From Tessaracoccus caeni (GTDB lineage Bacteria > Actinomycetota > Actinomycetes > Propionibacteriales > Propionibacteriaceae), in NCBI RefSeq assembly GCF_029211185.1, contig NZ_JARGDO010000007.1, positions 121,003 to 185,002 of the forward strand: 64,000 bases of DNA. The letters are read 5' to 3'. A program made the translations under genes and the position numbers. The notes under the pieces are model-generated. The model had not been told where the DNA came from. It was given only the letters and a program-made list of their open reading frames with translations, and searched no databases. Below are positions 53,845-62,530 of this stretch, one piece after another (the first letter of the stretch is position 1; the number at the start of each line of letters is the position of its first letter).

Positions 53845-54972
53845 ATGACGACGGACGTGCGCGCGGTCATGCTCGACGTGGGCAGGAAGCGGTTCGGTGC
53901 CGACTGGATCGTCCGCTTACTTGAGTCCATGGGGGAGCTGGGGCTGAACACGCTGCAGCTGCACCTGTCCGACGCCGTCGGGCTCGGTGTGGAACTGCCG
54001 GGATTCGAGCGTCTCGCCGCCCCCGGTGCGTTGACGGCGGACGATGTCGCCCTCATCCGCGCACGGGCGGACGCCTGCGGTGTGCGGCTGATCCCCGAGC
54101 TGGACACCCCCTCGCACGCCACGCCGCTGCTCGTCGGTCGCGAGGAGTTCCGTTTGAAGGACCGTTCGGGAGCGGTCGAGGCGGACAAGATCGACCTGTC
54201 GAACCGGGCCGCCCGGCGCTACGTCGCCGAGCTGTGGGACGCGGTGATCGGGCTCTTCGAGCCTGACGTGGTGCATCTGGGCGGAGACGAGTTCCTCGCC
54301 GCCCCCTGGGAAGACGACGAGGCGCGCCGGCCCGACCGATACCCGGTACTGCTGGACTGGGCCCGGGCCGAGGCCGGCCCAGGCGCGACGGCGGAGGACG
54401 CCTACGCGCTGTACGTGACCGAACTGGTCGACCACGTGCGCCGTCGCGGCTGCTCCAGCGTCTGGCTGTGGAACGACCACGTGGTGCCGGCCGCCGCGAG
54501 CGCCTGTGGCGGAAGTGGTGGTCATAGCGAGCCGCGTCCTGGCGCGTCAGATACAGGGCGCAGGAAGAAGCCGCTAGCGGGTGCTAGGCCGCTCGTCGCC
54601 GTGCCGCAGGATGTCGTCGTCGATGTCTGGGTCCGCTGGCGCGAGTGGACCCCCAGCGTCCTCGACTACCTGGCCTCCGGCTACGACGTGGTCAACTCCA
54701 ACGGCGACCTGCTCTACTTCGTCCTCTCCTCCGACGGCGTCCCTCAGTTGACCGGCTCGAAGTCAGCCGAGGACATCGCCGCCACGTTCCGCCCCACACG
54801 TTTCATGGGCTTGGCCGGACAACGCACCTGGATCGACGTCGCCGCCGACGACCCGCGCGTCCTTGGCGCCAAGCTGTCGGTGTGGTGCGATGCTCCCGAT
54901 GCGCTGACCCCCGACGAGACCTGGACCCGCCTACGGACCTGGCTCACGCCATTCGCTGCCTCGTTCCGCTGA
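53845..54972 (+). CDS. GH20-like beta-N-acetylhexosaminidase catalytic domain
   Basis: The 375-residue protein is a bare GH20 barrel without signal peptide or N-terminal domain. It starts VRAVMLDVGRKRFGADWIVRLLESMGELGLNTLQLHLSDAVG and has LIPELDTPSHATPLL, then catalytic Asp148-Glu149 in VVHLGGDEF. The barrel then continues. Between SVWLWNDHVVPAAAS and VPQDVVVDVWVRW lies a 33-residue low-complexity insert (about 219-252) with Gly, Ser, Arg and Lys. ATG 53845 follows GAGAAGGAGG. It should release terminal GlcNAc or GalNAc in the cytosol, for example in cell-wall recycling, but the insert may affect function. Confidence 0.85.
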   Translation: MTTDVRAVMLDVGRKRFGADWIVRLLESMGELGLNTLQLHLSDAVGLGVELPGFERLAAPGALTADDVALIRARADACGVRLIPELDTPSHATPLLVGREEFRLKDRSGAVEADKIDLSNRAARRYVAELWDAVIGLFEPDVVHLGGDEFLAAPWEDDEARRPDRYPVLLDWARAEAGPGATAEDAYALYVTELVDHVRRRGCSSVWLWNDHVVPAAASACGGSGGHSEPRPGASDTGRRKKPLAGARPLVAVPQDVVVDVWVRWREWTPSVLDYLASGYDVVNSNGDLLYFVLSSDGVPQLTGSKSAEDIAATFRPTRFMGLAGQRTWIDVAADDPRVLGAKLSVWCDAPDALTPDETWTRLRTWLTPFAASFR

Positions 54973-54987
54973 CGGCCGCCGACCCGC

Positions 54988-55773
54988 TCAGGCGAAGGCG
55001 GCGGCGATGCAGTCGTTGAACCACTCGTCGGCGTCCAGGGGCACGCCGCGGCGGGCGAACCAGGCCGCGAAGTTGTCCAGGTCGCGTTGGAGCAGCGTCA
55101 TGCCGGCGGTGGACATCGCGTCGGTGGCTTGAGGGACGTCGATCACCCGGATGATGCCCGGGCTCGGGACGAGGACGTTGAACGCCGAGAAGTCGCCATG
55201 TACCACTCCGGCGCCGCTCATGGCGACGGCCGCGCTTCGGACCGCCTCGGCGAGCGGCTCCAGGTCGTCGTCTCGGCACTCGGACAGCCTCGGCGCCGGG
55301 TCACCCTCGGGAGTGGCGACGAACTCCATCCAGATGTCCGGCCCCACCTGAGCCACCGGGTAGGGGACCGGGACGCCGGCCTCCCAGAGCGTCACCAGCG
55401 TCTTGAACTCTCGATTGGGCCAGGTCTGACCCAGCACGAAGCGCCCATAGAGGGACTTGTTCTCCAGCGCGCGCAGCTCGCGCGACGACAGCCGCCCGAG
55501 ATCCATGCCTTCCATGCTGCGTCGGGGCTGCAGGTACTCGGGTCGGTAGCGCTTGCGCACCAGCAGGCACGACTCGTCCTCGCCCCAGGCGCGGCGCTCG
55601 ACGAGGAAGGCCTCGGCCTCCTTGCCGGTCTTGACGACGCCCAGCTCGCGGTCGACGGCGTTGCGCGTCACGAGCCACTCGGGCGTGGGTTCTGGCCCTC
55701 GTGTGGACGGGGCGAGCTCGTGCCACAGGGCCCAGGTGAGGCCCGGTGGGAGGGTCAGCGGCAGTTCTTCCAT
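54988..55773 (-). CDS. RIO-like atypical protein kinase
   Basis: The 261-residue protein has a kinase-like fold of the RIO type. The N-terminal lobe carries GVVKTGKEAEAFLVERR and CLLVRKRY, the catalytic loop is VVHGDFSAFNVLV with Asp and Asn, and the metal-binding strand is IRVIDVPQATD. The hinge is DIWMEFV. This matches bacterial RIO-family kinases, which may phosphorylate proteins or small molecules. ATG 55773 overlaps the stop of the ABC exporter gene (ATGA), so the two are made together. Substrate unknown; a role in processing or regulating the exporter is inference from coupling. Confidence 0.87.
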   Translation of the reverse strand: MEELPLTLPPGLTWALWHELAPSTRGPEPTPEWLVTRNAVDRELGVVKTGKEAEAFLVERRAWGEDESCLLVRKRYRPEYLQPRRSMEGMDLGRLSSRELRALENKSLYGRFVLGQTWPNREFKTLVTLWEAGVPVPYPVAQVGPDIWMEFVATPEGDPAPRLSECRDDDLEPLAEAVRSAAVAMSGAGVVHGDFSAFNVLVPSPGIIRVIDVPQATDAMSTAGMTLLQRDLDNFAAWFARRGVPLDADEWFNDCIAAAFA

Positions 55774-57560
55774 CAGTGCTCCTCCGATCGGATGACGGCC
55801 AGGTCGCCCTCGGCCTGTTGCGCGAAGAGTTCGGCGAATCGGCCGCTGAGCCTCAGCAGCTCGCCGTAGGTGCCGGACTCGACGATGCGGCCCCGGTCGA
55901 AGACGTAGATCCGGTCCATCTCCCGCAACGTCCAGGCTCGGTGCGTGACCACCAGCGTGATGCGGTCGGCCCGGGTGGCGTGCAGCTCGGCGAAGATGTT
56001 CTGCTCGGCCTCCGCGTCGATGGCCGAGGTGGGCTCGTCGAGGATCCAGATGCCGGCGTTGCGCAGGTAGATGCGGCTGAGCGCGAGACGCTGCCACTGG
56101 CCGCCGGAGATGCCACGGCCGCCCCACTGCTCCCCGAGTTGAGCGTCGAGCCCGCCCAGCTCCGCCACGAAGTCGTCGGCGTGACAGGCTCGCAGCGCCG
56201 CCCACAGCTGTTCGTCCGTGGCGTCGCCCGCCTGGACGCCCAGGAGCAGCGCGTCACGCACCTTCAGCTCGTAGCGACCGAACTCCTGCGAGACCAGACC
56301 GAATCGCGCCGCACGCTCCTTGGGCGTGAGCTCGCGGGCGTCCACGCCGTCGATCGAGATGGTCCCCTTGTAGCCGCCCAGGGCTCCGACGAGGCAGTGC
56401 ACCGCCGTCGTCTTGCCCGCGCCGTTCGCGCCGACGAAGGCGATCATCTCGCCATGGCGGGCCTTGAAGCTCACGTCGACGATCGCGGGAGTCTCTCTGG
56501 ACGGGTACTGGTAGCCGAGAGCGCGCACCTCCAAGGTGTCGCTCCGCTCCACGACCGGGACGGCCGGGGTGACCCGCAGCCCGCGCAGGAAGTCGAGGTA
56601 GGCCGTGATCTCGGGCGCGTCCGTCATGATCCGGCCCAGCGACGACGCCGCCCCTCGCGTGGCCGCGATCCCCGTGATCACGCCGAGCACGCCGGCCGCG
56701 ACGCCGGCGCCATGAGCGCTGCCCATGACGATCGCGACCAGCGCGCCGCCGAGCAGCACGATGGTGCCGAATCCTGCGGCCACGTCGGCGGAGAGCATCT
56801 TGCGCTGCACCTCGTCCTCGACGTCGCACAGCCGCCGCCGCGCCGCCCCGGTGAGGAGCGCCATGCGCCACCCGGTGCCGAGGCTCGCCAGCTCGACCGC
56901 CGACCGCCGGGAGGCCAGATGGTCGCCCAGGTAGCCGGCCGTCCGCATCGCCTCCGCCATTGACTCGTAGTGCTGGTCGCGGATCCGAGACATCAGCGAG
57001 TAGGCGACGATGGCGGGCACCATCGCGGCGACGACGAGGATGGCTGCGGCCGGCTCGATCACCCAGACCGACCAGAACAACGTGACGGCGGTCACGACGG
57101 TGCCGAGAATGCTCAGCACCGTGTCCACCTGCCAGGGAAGCGCTCCGGAGGCCGCCATGCGGGCCGCTTGGATCCGGTTGCTCGTATCGGGATCGGCCAC
57201 CTGATCGGGTCCGAGCGCGGCGAGCACCTCGTCGAGGTCCATCTCGTAGGAGGTTCGGAGCCGCAGCACCATCCGGTACGACGCAGTGATCGCTATGGAG
57301 CCCATCGGCACTGACAGGCCCGTGATCAGGGTGACCAGCGCCACCCAGCCCAGCGTCTCCGAGAGGGGCGCCCCCGCGCCACTGGCTGTCAACAGCCGGT
57401 TGACGAGGACGACTTGCAGGGCGGGAATGACGGCCTGCAACAGGAGCAGCGCTCCGACGATGGCGAACCATCCGGGCGTGCGTGAGGCGGCGTAGGCGAT
57501 GGTGTGGACGGATCCGGCGAGCGCGCGTCGGAACACCGACGCGCCGGTGGAGTTGTTCAA
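55773..57560 (-). CDS. ABC exporter, fused membrane and ATPase domains
   Basis: The 595-residue half-transporter has six helices in the first 320 residues and a nucleotide-binding domain with Walker A VGANGAGKTTAVHCLVG, signature GISGGQWQRLALSRIYLR, Walker B IWILDEPTSAID and H-loop VVTHRAWT. It should dimerise to export a lipid, peptide or drug. TTG 57560 is the chosen start, with AAAGAGAT just upstream; no ATG gives a comparable site. It overlaps the RIO-like kinase downstream by four bases. No precursor peptide gene was seen nearby, so the cargo is open. Confidence 0.9.
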   Translation of the reverse strand: MNNSTGASVFRRALAGSVHTIAYAASRTPGWFAIVGALLLLQAVIPALQVVLVNRLLTASGAGAPLSETLGWVALVTLITGLSVPMGSIAITASYRMVLRLRTSYEMDLDEVLAALGPDQVADPDTSNRIQAARMAASGALPWQVDTVLSILGTVVTAVTLFWSVWVIEPAAAILVVAAMVPAIVAYSLMSRIRDQHYESMAEAMRTAGYLGDHLASRRSAVELASLGTGWRMALLTGAARRRLCDVEDEVQRKMLSADVAAGFGTIVLLGGALVAIVMGSAHGAGVAAGVLGVITGIAATRGAASSLGRIMTDAPEITAYLDFLRGLRVTPAVPVVERSDTLEVRALGYQYPSRETPAIVDVSFKARHGEMIAFVGANGAGKTTAVHCLVGALGGYKGTISIDGVDARELTPKERAARFGLVSQEFGRYELKVRDALLLGVQAGDATDEQLWAALRACHADDFVAELGGLDAQLGEQWGGRGISGGQWQRLALSRIYLRNAGIWILDEPTSAIDAEAEQNIFAELHATRADRITLVVTHRAWTLREMDRIYVFDRGRIVESGTYGELLRLSGRFAELFAQQAEGDLAVIRSEEH

Positions 57561-57608
57561 ATGATCTCTTTCAGTTGTTCATTCTGCATGCGTTCCCTGA
57601 GGACGCGA

Positions 57609-57638
57609 AGAGAGGGCGGAGTCGCCTCCGCCCTCTCT
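57609..57638. terminator. Terminator after the oligopeptide-importer operon
   Basis: The 12-bp perfect stem agagagggcgga (57609-57620) pairs with 57627-57638 around 6 bases. It lies 15 bases beyond the binding-protein stop. Confidence 0.8.
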
Positions 57639-57653
57639 CTAGGTTAGGGCCGG

Positions 57654-59429
57654 TTACGCCGGCTGGCGAACATCCGCCAGCAGCTCATTCAGGTTGCCCG
57701 GACCGCCGACACGCGGGAAGTAGTTCACGGTCGCCACGTCGGGGAGCGGGAGGAAGTTCACCGTGGACGACATCAAGCCGGTGCCACCACCCTGGTGCGG
57801 GATGAACGGGGCATCGTCGAGGAAGGCCTGCTGCACGGCCTGAACGGCGGCGCCGATGATGTCCTTGGTCTCAGGCGTGTTGAGGTTCGACACCAGAACG
57901 TCCATGCCGGCCTGGGCCTCGTCGGACCACGACCAGCGGCCGTAGTTGCCGGTGTAGACCTGCTTCTCGCCATGTGCGGCAAGGGTGTGGTTCTTCAGGT
58001 CGTACATGGTGTAGTTCGTCCACGGGGTGCCGGGGAAGTTCACGCCGAGGATGACAAGGCTGAAGTCGCCCATCTGGACGATGCCGTCCATGACATCCTT
58101 CGGCTTCGGGTCGAACGCCACGTTGAGGCCGAGGTTGTCCTTCCACTGCGACACGATGATCGGGCCGGTGACCATGTCGGTGGCCTGGTCGTTCTGGACG
58201 TTCAGCGTGAGCGGGAACTCCTTGCCGCCCTTCTCCAGGTTGCCGTTGGCGTTGACCGACCACTCGGACGCCTCGAGATCCTGCTTGGCCTTCTCGACGT
58301 CCATCGCGATCGGCTTGTTGAAGTCCTCGGTCTGCAGGCTCTGGTTGATGATCGGGTCGACGCCGGCCCAGTTGGGCAGGGAGTAGCCGACGCCGGCCGC
58401 CTCGCGGATGGCCTCGAAGTTGATCGCACCGCGGAGCGCCTTGCGCACGTTGGCGTCGGACGTCGGGCTGTCGGGATTCTGGCACTGGAAGACGACGCCA
58501 CGCGCACCGCCGTCGGCGATGAACGTGTAGGAGTTGGTCTCGGCCATGGTGGCGAAGCCGTTGACGACGCCAGGGGCGCCACCCTCGGCCAGGTCGACGC
58601 CGCCCTGGGTGATCTGGGTCTCGATGTTGCCCGCGGTGCCGCTGGGCACGAACTGGATCTCGTCCGGGCCCACCTCACGACCCCAGTAGCCCTCGCGCTT
58701 CTCGTACTGGACCAGCTGGCTGCTGAACTCCTTGAGCTTGTACGGGCCGGTGCCGACGGGCTCGTTCATGGTGTCCTGCGGGAACTCCAGCTTCCCGTCC
58801 TTCTGGTAGATGTGCGCCGGCACCATCGGGAAGTAGAGCGCCAGGTTGGTCTCCTGCTGGCGCTGGTCGTCGTGGTAGCTCACGATGACCGTATGGTCGT
58901 CCGGCGTCTCGATGGCCTTGGTCAGCCACGCGAACTGGTCGTCGGCCTTGTCCTTGGGGTCCACCGGGGTGCCGTAGATGGTGCCGAGGGTGTAGGCGAC
59001 GTCCTTCGAGGTGAAGGGCTCGCCGTCGGACCAGGTGACGCCCTGGCGCAGGGTGTAGGTGGCCTGCTTGCCGTCCTCGGCGTGCTCGACCTTCTCGGCG
59101 AGCACGGGGATGATCTGGCCGCCGTCCTTGGATGAGATGCGGAAGAGGCCCTCCCACAGCAGATCGCTGCCGGGGGCGGTGTCGCCGCCGCCGTAGCGGT
59201 TGAAGTTGTGGGCGAACTGGTTGGACGCCGTGACGGCGGCGCCGATCACCAGGAGGCCACCGAGCTTGCCTTCAGCGGGTCCCTGCGGGGTCGAGGAGTC
59301 GCCCGTCCCGGGGTCGGTCGGCGTCTGGGCGTTGTTGTTGCTGCAGGCGGACAGGCCTGCGACGAGCGCGGCGGCACCGATGCCGCCGAACAGGGCCCTG
59401 CGCGTGACTCGCGTGGTGCTGATGGTCAT
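57654..59429 (-). CDS. Family 5 ABC transporter substrate-binding lipoprotein (peptide/oligosaccharide)
   Basis: The 591-residue lipoprotein has a Tat-like RR and signal peptide (RVTRRALFGGIGAAALVAGLSACS) with lipobox LSAC. The family 5 fold follows: LLWEGLFRIS, EDGKQATYTLRQGVTWSDGEPFTSKDVAYTL, EPVGTGPYKLKEF and VRKALRGAINFEAIREAAGVG. Members bind oligopeptides, but several bind oligosaccharides. It is the last gene of the operon, after the two ATPases, and its start overlaps the ATPase stop (ATGA). ATG 59429 follows CGGAGG. Substrate open. Confidence 0.93.
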   Translation of the reverse strand: MTISTTRVTRRALFGGIGAAALVAGLSACSNNNAQTPTDPGTGDSSTPQGPAEGKLGGLLVIGAAVTASNQFAHNFNRYGGGDTAPGSDLLWEGLFRISSKDGGQIIPVLAEKVEHAEDGKQATYTLRQGVTWSDGEPFTSKDVAYTLGTIYGTPVDPKDKADDQFAWLTKAIETPDDHTVIVSYHDDQRQQETNLALYFPMVPAHIYQKDGKLEFPQDTMNEPVGTGPYKLKEFSSQLVQYEKREGYWGREVGPDEIQFVPSGTAGNIETQITQGGVDLAEGGAPGVVNGFATMAETNSYTFIADGGARGVVFQCQNPDSPTSDANVRKALRGAINFEAIREAAGVGYSLPNWAGVDPIINQSLQTEDFNKPIAMDVEKAKQDLEASEWSVNANGNLEKGGKEFPLTLNVQNDQATDMVTGPIIVSQWKDNLGLNVAFDPKPKDVMDGIVQMGDFSLVILGVNFPGTPWTNYTMYDLKNHTLAAHGEKQVYTGNYGRWSWSDEAQAGMDVLVSNLNTPETKDIIGAAVQAVQQAFLDDAPFIPHQGGGTGLMSSTVNFLPLPDVATVNYFPRVGGPGNLNELLADVRQPA

Positions 59430-60508
59430 GAAACTACCTCCGAAGGTTGGGTTGTCCCGGTGGCGCCGGGTCGCTGCGGGTTGATGAAGTCGGGGCGATC
59501 CTCGGCGAGGACGCACAGGGCACGGCGGGAGCCATCGATGGAGACGTACTCCGGGATAGGGGCGTCGATGCACCGCTGCTGGACATAGGGGCAGCGGTTG
59601 GCGAACCGGCAACCCACCATCTCCACCGAGTTGTCCACCGGCGCGTTGGTTGAGGAAGATTGTACGGCGCTGTGGCCCGATCCCTTGTACTTGGCCGGAT
59701 CTGGCGCCGCAGAGATCAGAAGCTCCGCGTACGGGTGGACCGGGTCGCTCACCACGGCCTCGGTGGGCCCGGCTTCGACGACGCGGCCGCCGTACATGAC
59801 GTAGATCTGATCGCTCAGGTAGCGGGCGCTCGCGATGTCGTGGGTGATGACCAGCACCGAGAGCCCGGTGTTGTCGCGGAGGTCGCCGAGCAGGTTCAGC
59901 ACCTCGAGACGGATCGAGGCGTCCAGCATGCTGGTGGGCTCGTCCGCCAGGATCACGGCCGGGTCGACGGCCAGCGCACGCGCGATGGAGACGCGCTGCT
60001 TCTGCCCGCCCGACAGGTCGGTCGGGAACCGGTCGACGAAGTACTCGGCGGGGGTCAGGTTGACCTTGCCCAGCAGCTCCTCGATCCGGGCGCGGATGGC
60101 CGTGCGGCCCTTCGCCATCTTGTGGATCTCGAGGACGCGCCCGATGATGTGCGAGATGCGCTTCAGCGTGTTCATCGAGGCGAACGGATCCTGGAAGATC
60201 AACTGAACCTTGCGGTAGTACTCGCGCTCGTTCTTCGCGACCTCCTTGAGCGGACGGCCGAGCACCGTCACCTCGCCGGACGTCGCCTTGTAGATCAGCG
60301 AGAAAACGCGGGCCAGCGTGGTCTTGCCGCAGCCGCTCTCACCCACGAGGGCGACGATCTCGCCCTTGTGCATGGTGAAGTTGACGCCGTCGACGGCCCG
60401 GATGGTGACCTTCTTGCCCTCGTGGTTCTCACCCTCGAAGTGGACCTTCAGATCCTTGGTCTGGAGCACGATCTCGCGTTCGCGCTTGGCTGGAATCGTC
60501 TCAGTCAT
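59426..60508 (-). CDS. Oligopeptide-type ABC transporter ATPase (OppF-like)
   Basis: The 360-residue ATPase has Walker A GESGCGKTTLARV, signature LSGGQKQRVSIARAL, Walker B VILADEPTSMLD, and the H-loop VITHDIASARYLSD. The C-terminal oligopeptide-transporter domain carries a Cys cluster (GCRFANRCPYVQQRCIDAPI) that probably forms an iron-sulfur or metal site, as in OppD/DppD/F proteins. It overlaps the OppD-like gene by 8 bases and the binding protein by four. It powers import together with OppD. Confidence 0.95.
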   Translation of the reverse strand: MTETIPAKREREIVLQTKDLKVHFEGENHEGKKVTIRAVDGVNFTMHKGEIVALVGESGCGKTTLARVFSLIYKATSGEVTVLGRPLKEVAKNEREYYRKVQLIFQDPFASMNTLKRISHIIGRVLEIHKMAKGRTAIRARIEELLGKVNLTPAEYFVDRFPTDLSGGQKQRVSIARALAVDPAVILADEPTSMLDASIRLEVLNLLGDLRDNTGLSVLVITHDIASARYLSDQIYVMYGGRVVEAGPTEAVVSDPVHPYAELLISAAPDPAKYKGSGHSAVQSSSTNAPVDNSVEMVGCRFANRCPYVQQRCIDAPIPEYVSIDGSRRALCVLAEDRPDFINPQRPGATGTTQPSEVVS

Positions 60509-61610
60509 CGATGGACTCCTGTCCGGCGTCTTCGGTCACATGGGGATGGTGGCAGGCTACGAGGCCGCCCTGGAGTTCGCGGATCTCAGGCCGCTGTTCG
60601 GTGCACAGGTCGTCGGCCCGAGGGCAGCGCGACGCGAATGCGCAGCCCTTGGGGAGCGTCAACAGGTTGGGCGGGCTTCCGGGGATGCCCTGCAGCCGAC
60701 GCACCGGCTGGGAGAGCGGCGGGAACGCGCGGCGCAGGCCCTGCGTGTACGGGTGGAGGCCCGAGAGGAAGATCCGCTCGGCGGAACCCACCTCGACGAA
60801 GCGGCCGCCGTACATGATGACGATGCGGTCGGAGATCTCCAGCAGCAGGGAGAGGTCGTGCGTGACGAACACGATCGCGAAGCCCAGCTTGGCCTGCAGC
60901 TGCAGGATCTGGCTCAGGATCTGGCGCTGCATGATGACGTCGACGGCGGTGGTCGGCTCGTCCATGAACACCACGTCCGGCTCGCAGGCGAGGCTGAGTG
61001 CGATCAACGCTCGCTGCTGCATGCCGCCCGAGAGCTGGAACGGGTAGGCGGTCAGGCGGTGGCGCGGGATGCCCACCATCTCGAGCAGGTCGCCCGCCTT
61101 CTTGATCGCGGCCTCTTTGGAGATCTTCGAGTCGTGCTCGTGGATCACGTCGGTGAACTGGTACTCCAGCTTGATCACCGGGTTGAGGCTGGCCATGGCC
61201 GACTGCATGACGATCGAGAGCGCCGTCCAGCGGTGCGTACGCAGTTCCTCTTCGGACATCTCGCTGATCACCATCGGCGCGCTGTCATCAGTGGGGTAGA
61301 AGGTGATCTTTCCGCCGCTGGTGATGGCCGGTGGACGCTGCAGCCGCGAGAGCGCATTCAGCAGGGTCGACTTGCCGGAGGCGGACTCGCCCGCGATGCC
61401 GAGGATCTCGCCGCGGTGCAGCGTCACGTTGACGTTCCGGGTGGCGGGAACCTCGCCGGCCTCGGTCACGTAGGTGACGTCGAGGTTCTCGGCGACGAGC
61501 AGCGGCGGCGACGCGTTGAGCCTCGCGACGATCTGCTCGGGGGTCTCCAAGGCCGGCGGCGCCTCGTTGATCACGTCGACGTCGGCCAGGGTCTGGGTGC
61601 TGTCTGTCAT
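60501..61610 (-). CDS. Oligopeptide-type ABC transporter ATPase (OppD-like)
   Basis: The 369-residue ATPase has Walker A GESASGKSTLLNALS, signature LSGGMQQRALIALSLA, Walker B VVFMDEPTTAVD, H-loop FVTHDLSLLLEISD and a C-terminal Cys motif (GCAFASRCPRADDLC). An N-terminal extension of about 50 residues precedes Walker A. It overlaps OppF by 8 bases and lies one base from the DppC-like permease gene. Confidence 0.95.
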   Translation of the reverse strand: MTDSTQTLADVDVINEAPPALETPEQIVARLNASPPLLVAENLDVTYVTEAGEVPATRNVNVTLHRGEILGIAGESASGKSTLLNALSRLQRPPAITSGGKITFYPTDDSAPMVISEMSEEELRTHRWTALSIVMQSAMASLNPVIKLEYQFTDVIHEHDSKISKEAAIKKAGDLLEMVGIPRHRLTAYPFQLSGGMQQRALIALSLACEPDVVFMDEPTTAVDVIMQRQILSQILQLQAKLGFAIVFVTHDLSLLLEISDRIVIMYGGRFVEVGSAERIFLSGLHPYTQGLRRAFPPLSQPVRRLQGIPGSPPNLLTLPKGCAFASRCPRADDLCTEQRPEIRELQGGLVACHHPHVTEDAGQESIDD

Positions 61611-61611
61611 G

Positions 61612-62526
61612 TCAGGCCGCCTCTTGCGCCACGGCGCGGTTCTCGCGCATCTTCTTCTTGAAATTGCGCATGAGCTTCATGCGCTTCGAGCTGAGCGTCG
61701 GGTTGGTGATCTCGTCCAGGCCGAAGTTGATCATCGTGGTCGCGAAGCCGAGCAGGGCGAGCGCGAGGCCCGGCGGCACGAACCACCACCACATCCCGCG
61801 GAACAGCGCGTTCTGCTGGAACGAGTAGTTGATGATGAGGCCCCAGCTGGGCTCGCCGGCGTTGCCGATGCCGAGCATGGCGATCGAGGCCTGCATGCCG
61901 ACGCCGGCCGCGATGGCGGACAGGAACAACGGGGAGACGATGCCGAACAAGTGCGGCATGACCTCGACGAGCACGACCCGCAGCTTGCTCTCGCCCACGG
62001 TGCGCAGCGCCGTGGTGAAGTCGCGCCGTCGAAGGCTCATCGTTTGGGCTCGGATCCGCCTCGCGCCGCCGGTCCACTCGAAGACGCCGACGAGCACGGC
62101 GACCGCGAACAGCGGCATGTCGCGCCAGAAGGCCGCCATGATGATCAGGACCGGGAAGCTGGGGATGTTCTGGAAGACCAGGATGAAGCCGTTGATCGCG
62201 TTGTCGGCCCAGCCGCCGAGGAAGCCGGAAAGGGTGCCGATCACCAGTGCGATGGCGGTCGCGATGATCGCCGAGACGAAGCCGACGAACATGGAGTTGT
62301 AGGTGCCGTGCAGCATCCAGGTGAGCACGTCCTGGCCGCTGACGGTGGTGCCCATGGGGTGAGCCCAGCTAGGCCCTTGGCCCATGGCGTCGAGGAACAC
62401 GTCCGTGGGCGTGCGCTTCAGGACGTACGTCGCGAACGGCTTGCCGAGGATGGCGACGATCGTGAAGAAGCCGATGATGGCCAGGCCGATCTGGACCTTG
62501 GGAATAGATACAAAGCGCTTCAACAT
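61612..62526 (-). CDS. Oligopeptide-type ABC transporter permease (DppC-like)
   Basis: The 304-residue permease has six helices and a DppC/OppC coupling loop (RAQTMSLRRRDFTTALRTVGESKLRVVLVEVMPHLFGIVSPLFLSA). A periplasmic loop GPSWAHPMGTTVSGQDVLTWMLHGTYNS follows the first helix, as usual in OppC. It is four bases from the DppB-like gene and one base from the OppD-like gene. Confidence 0.94.
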   Translation of the reverse strand: MLKRFVSIPKVQIGLAIIGFFTIVAILGKPFATYVLKRTPTDVFLDAMGQGPSWAHPMGTTVSGQDVLTWMLHGTYNSMFVGFVSAIIATAIALVIGTLSGFLGGWADNAINGFILVFQNIPSFPVLIIMAAFWRDMPLFAVAVLVGVFEWTGGARRIRAQTMSLRRRDFTTALRTVGESKLRVVLVEVMPHLFGIVSPLFLSAIAAGVGMQASIAMLGIGNAGEPSWGLIINYSFQQNALFRGMWWWFVPPGLALALLGFATTMINFGLDEITNPTLSSKRMKLMRNFKKKMRENRAVAQEAA

Positions 62527-62530
62527 GGCG

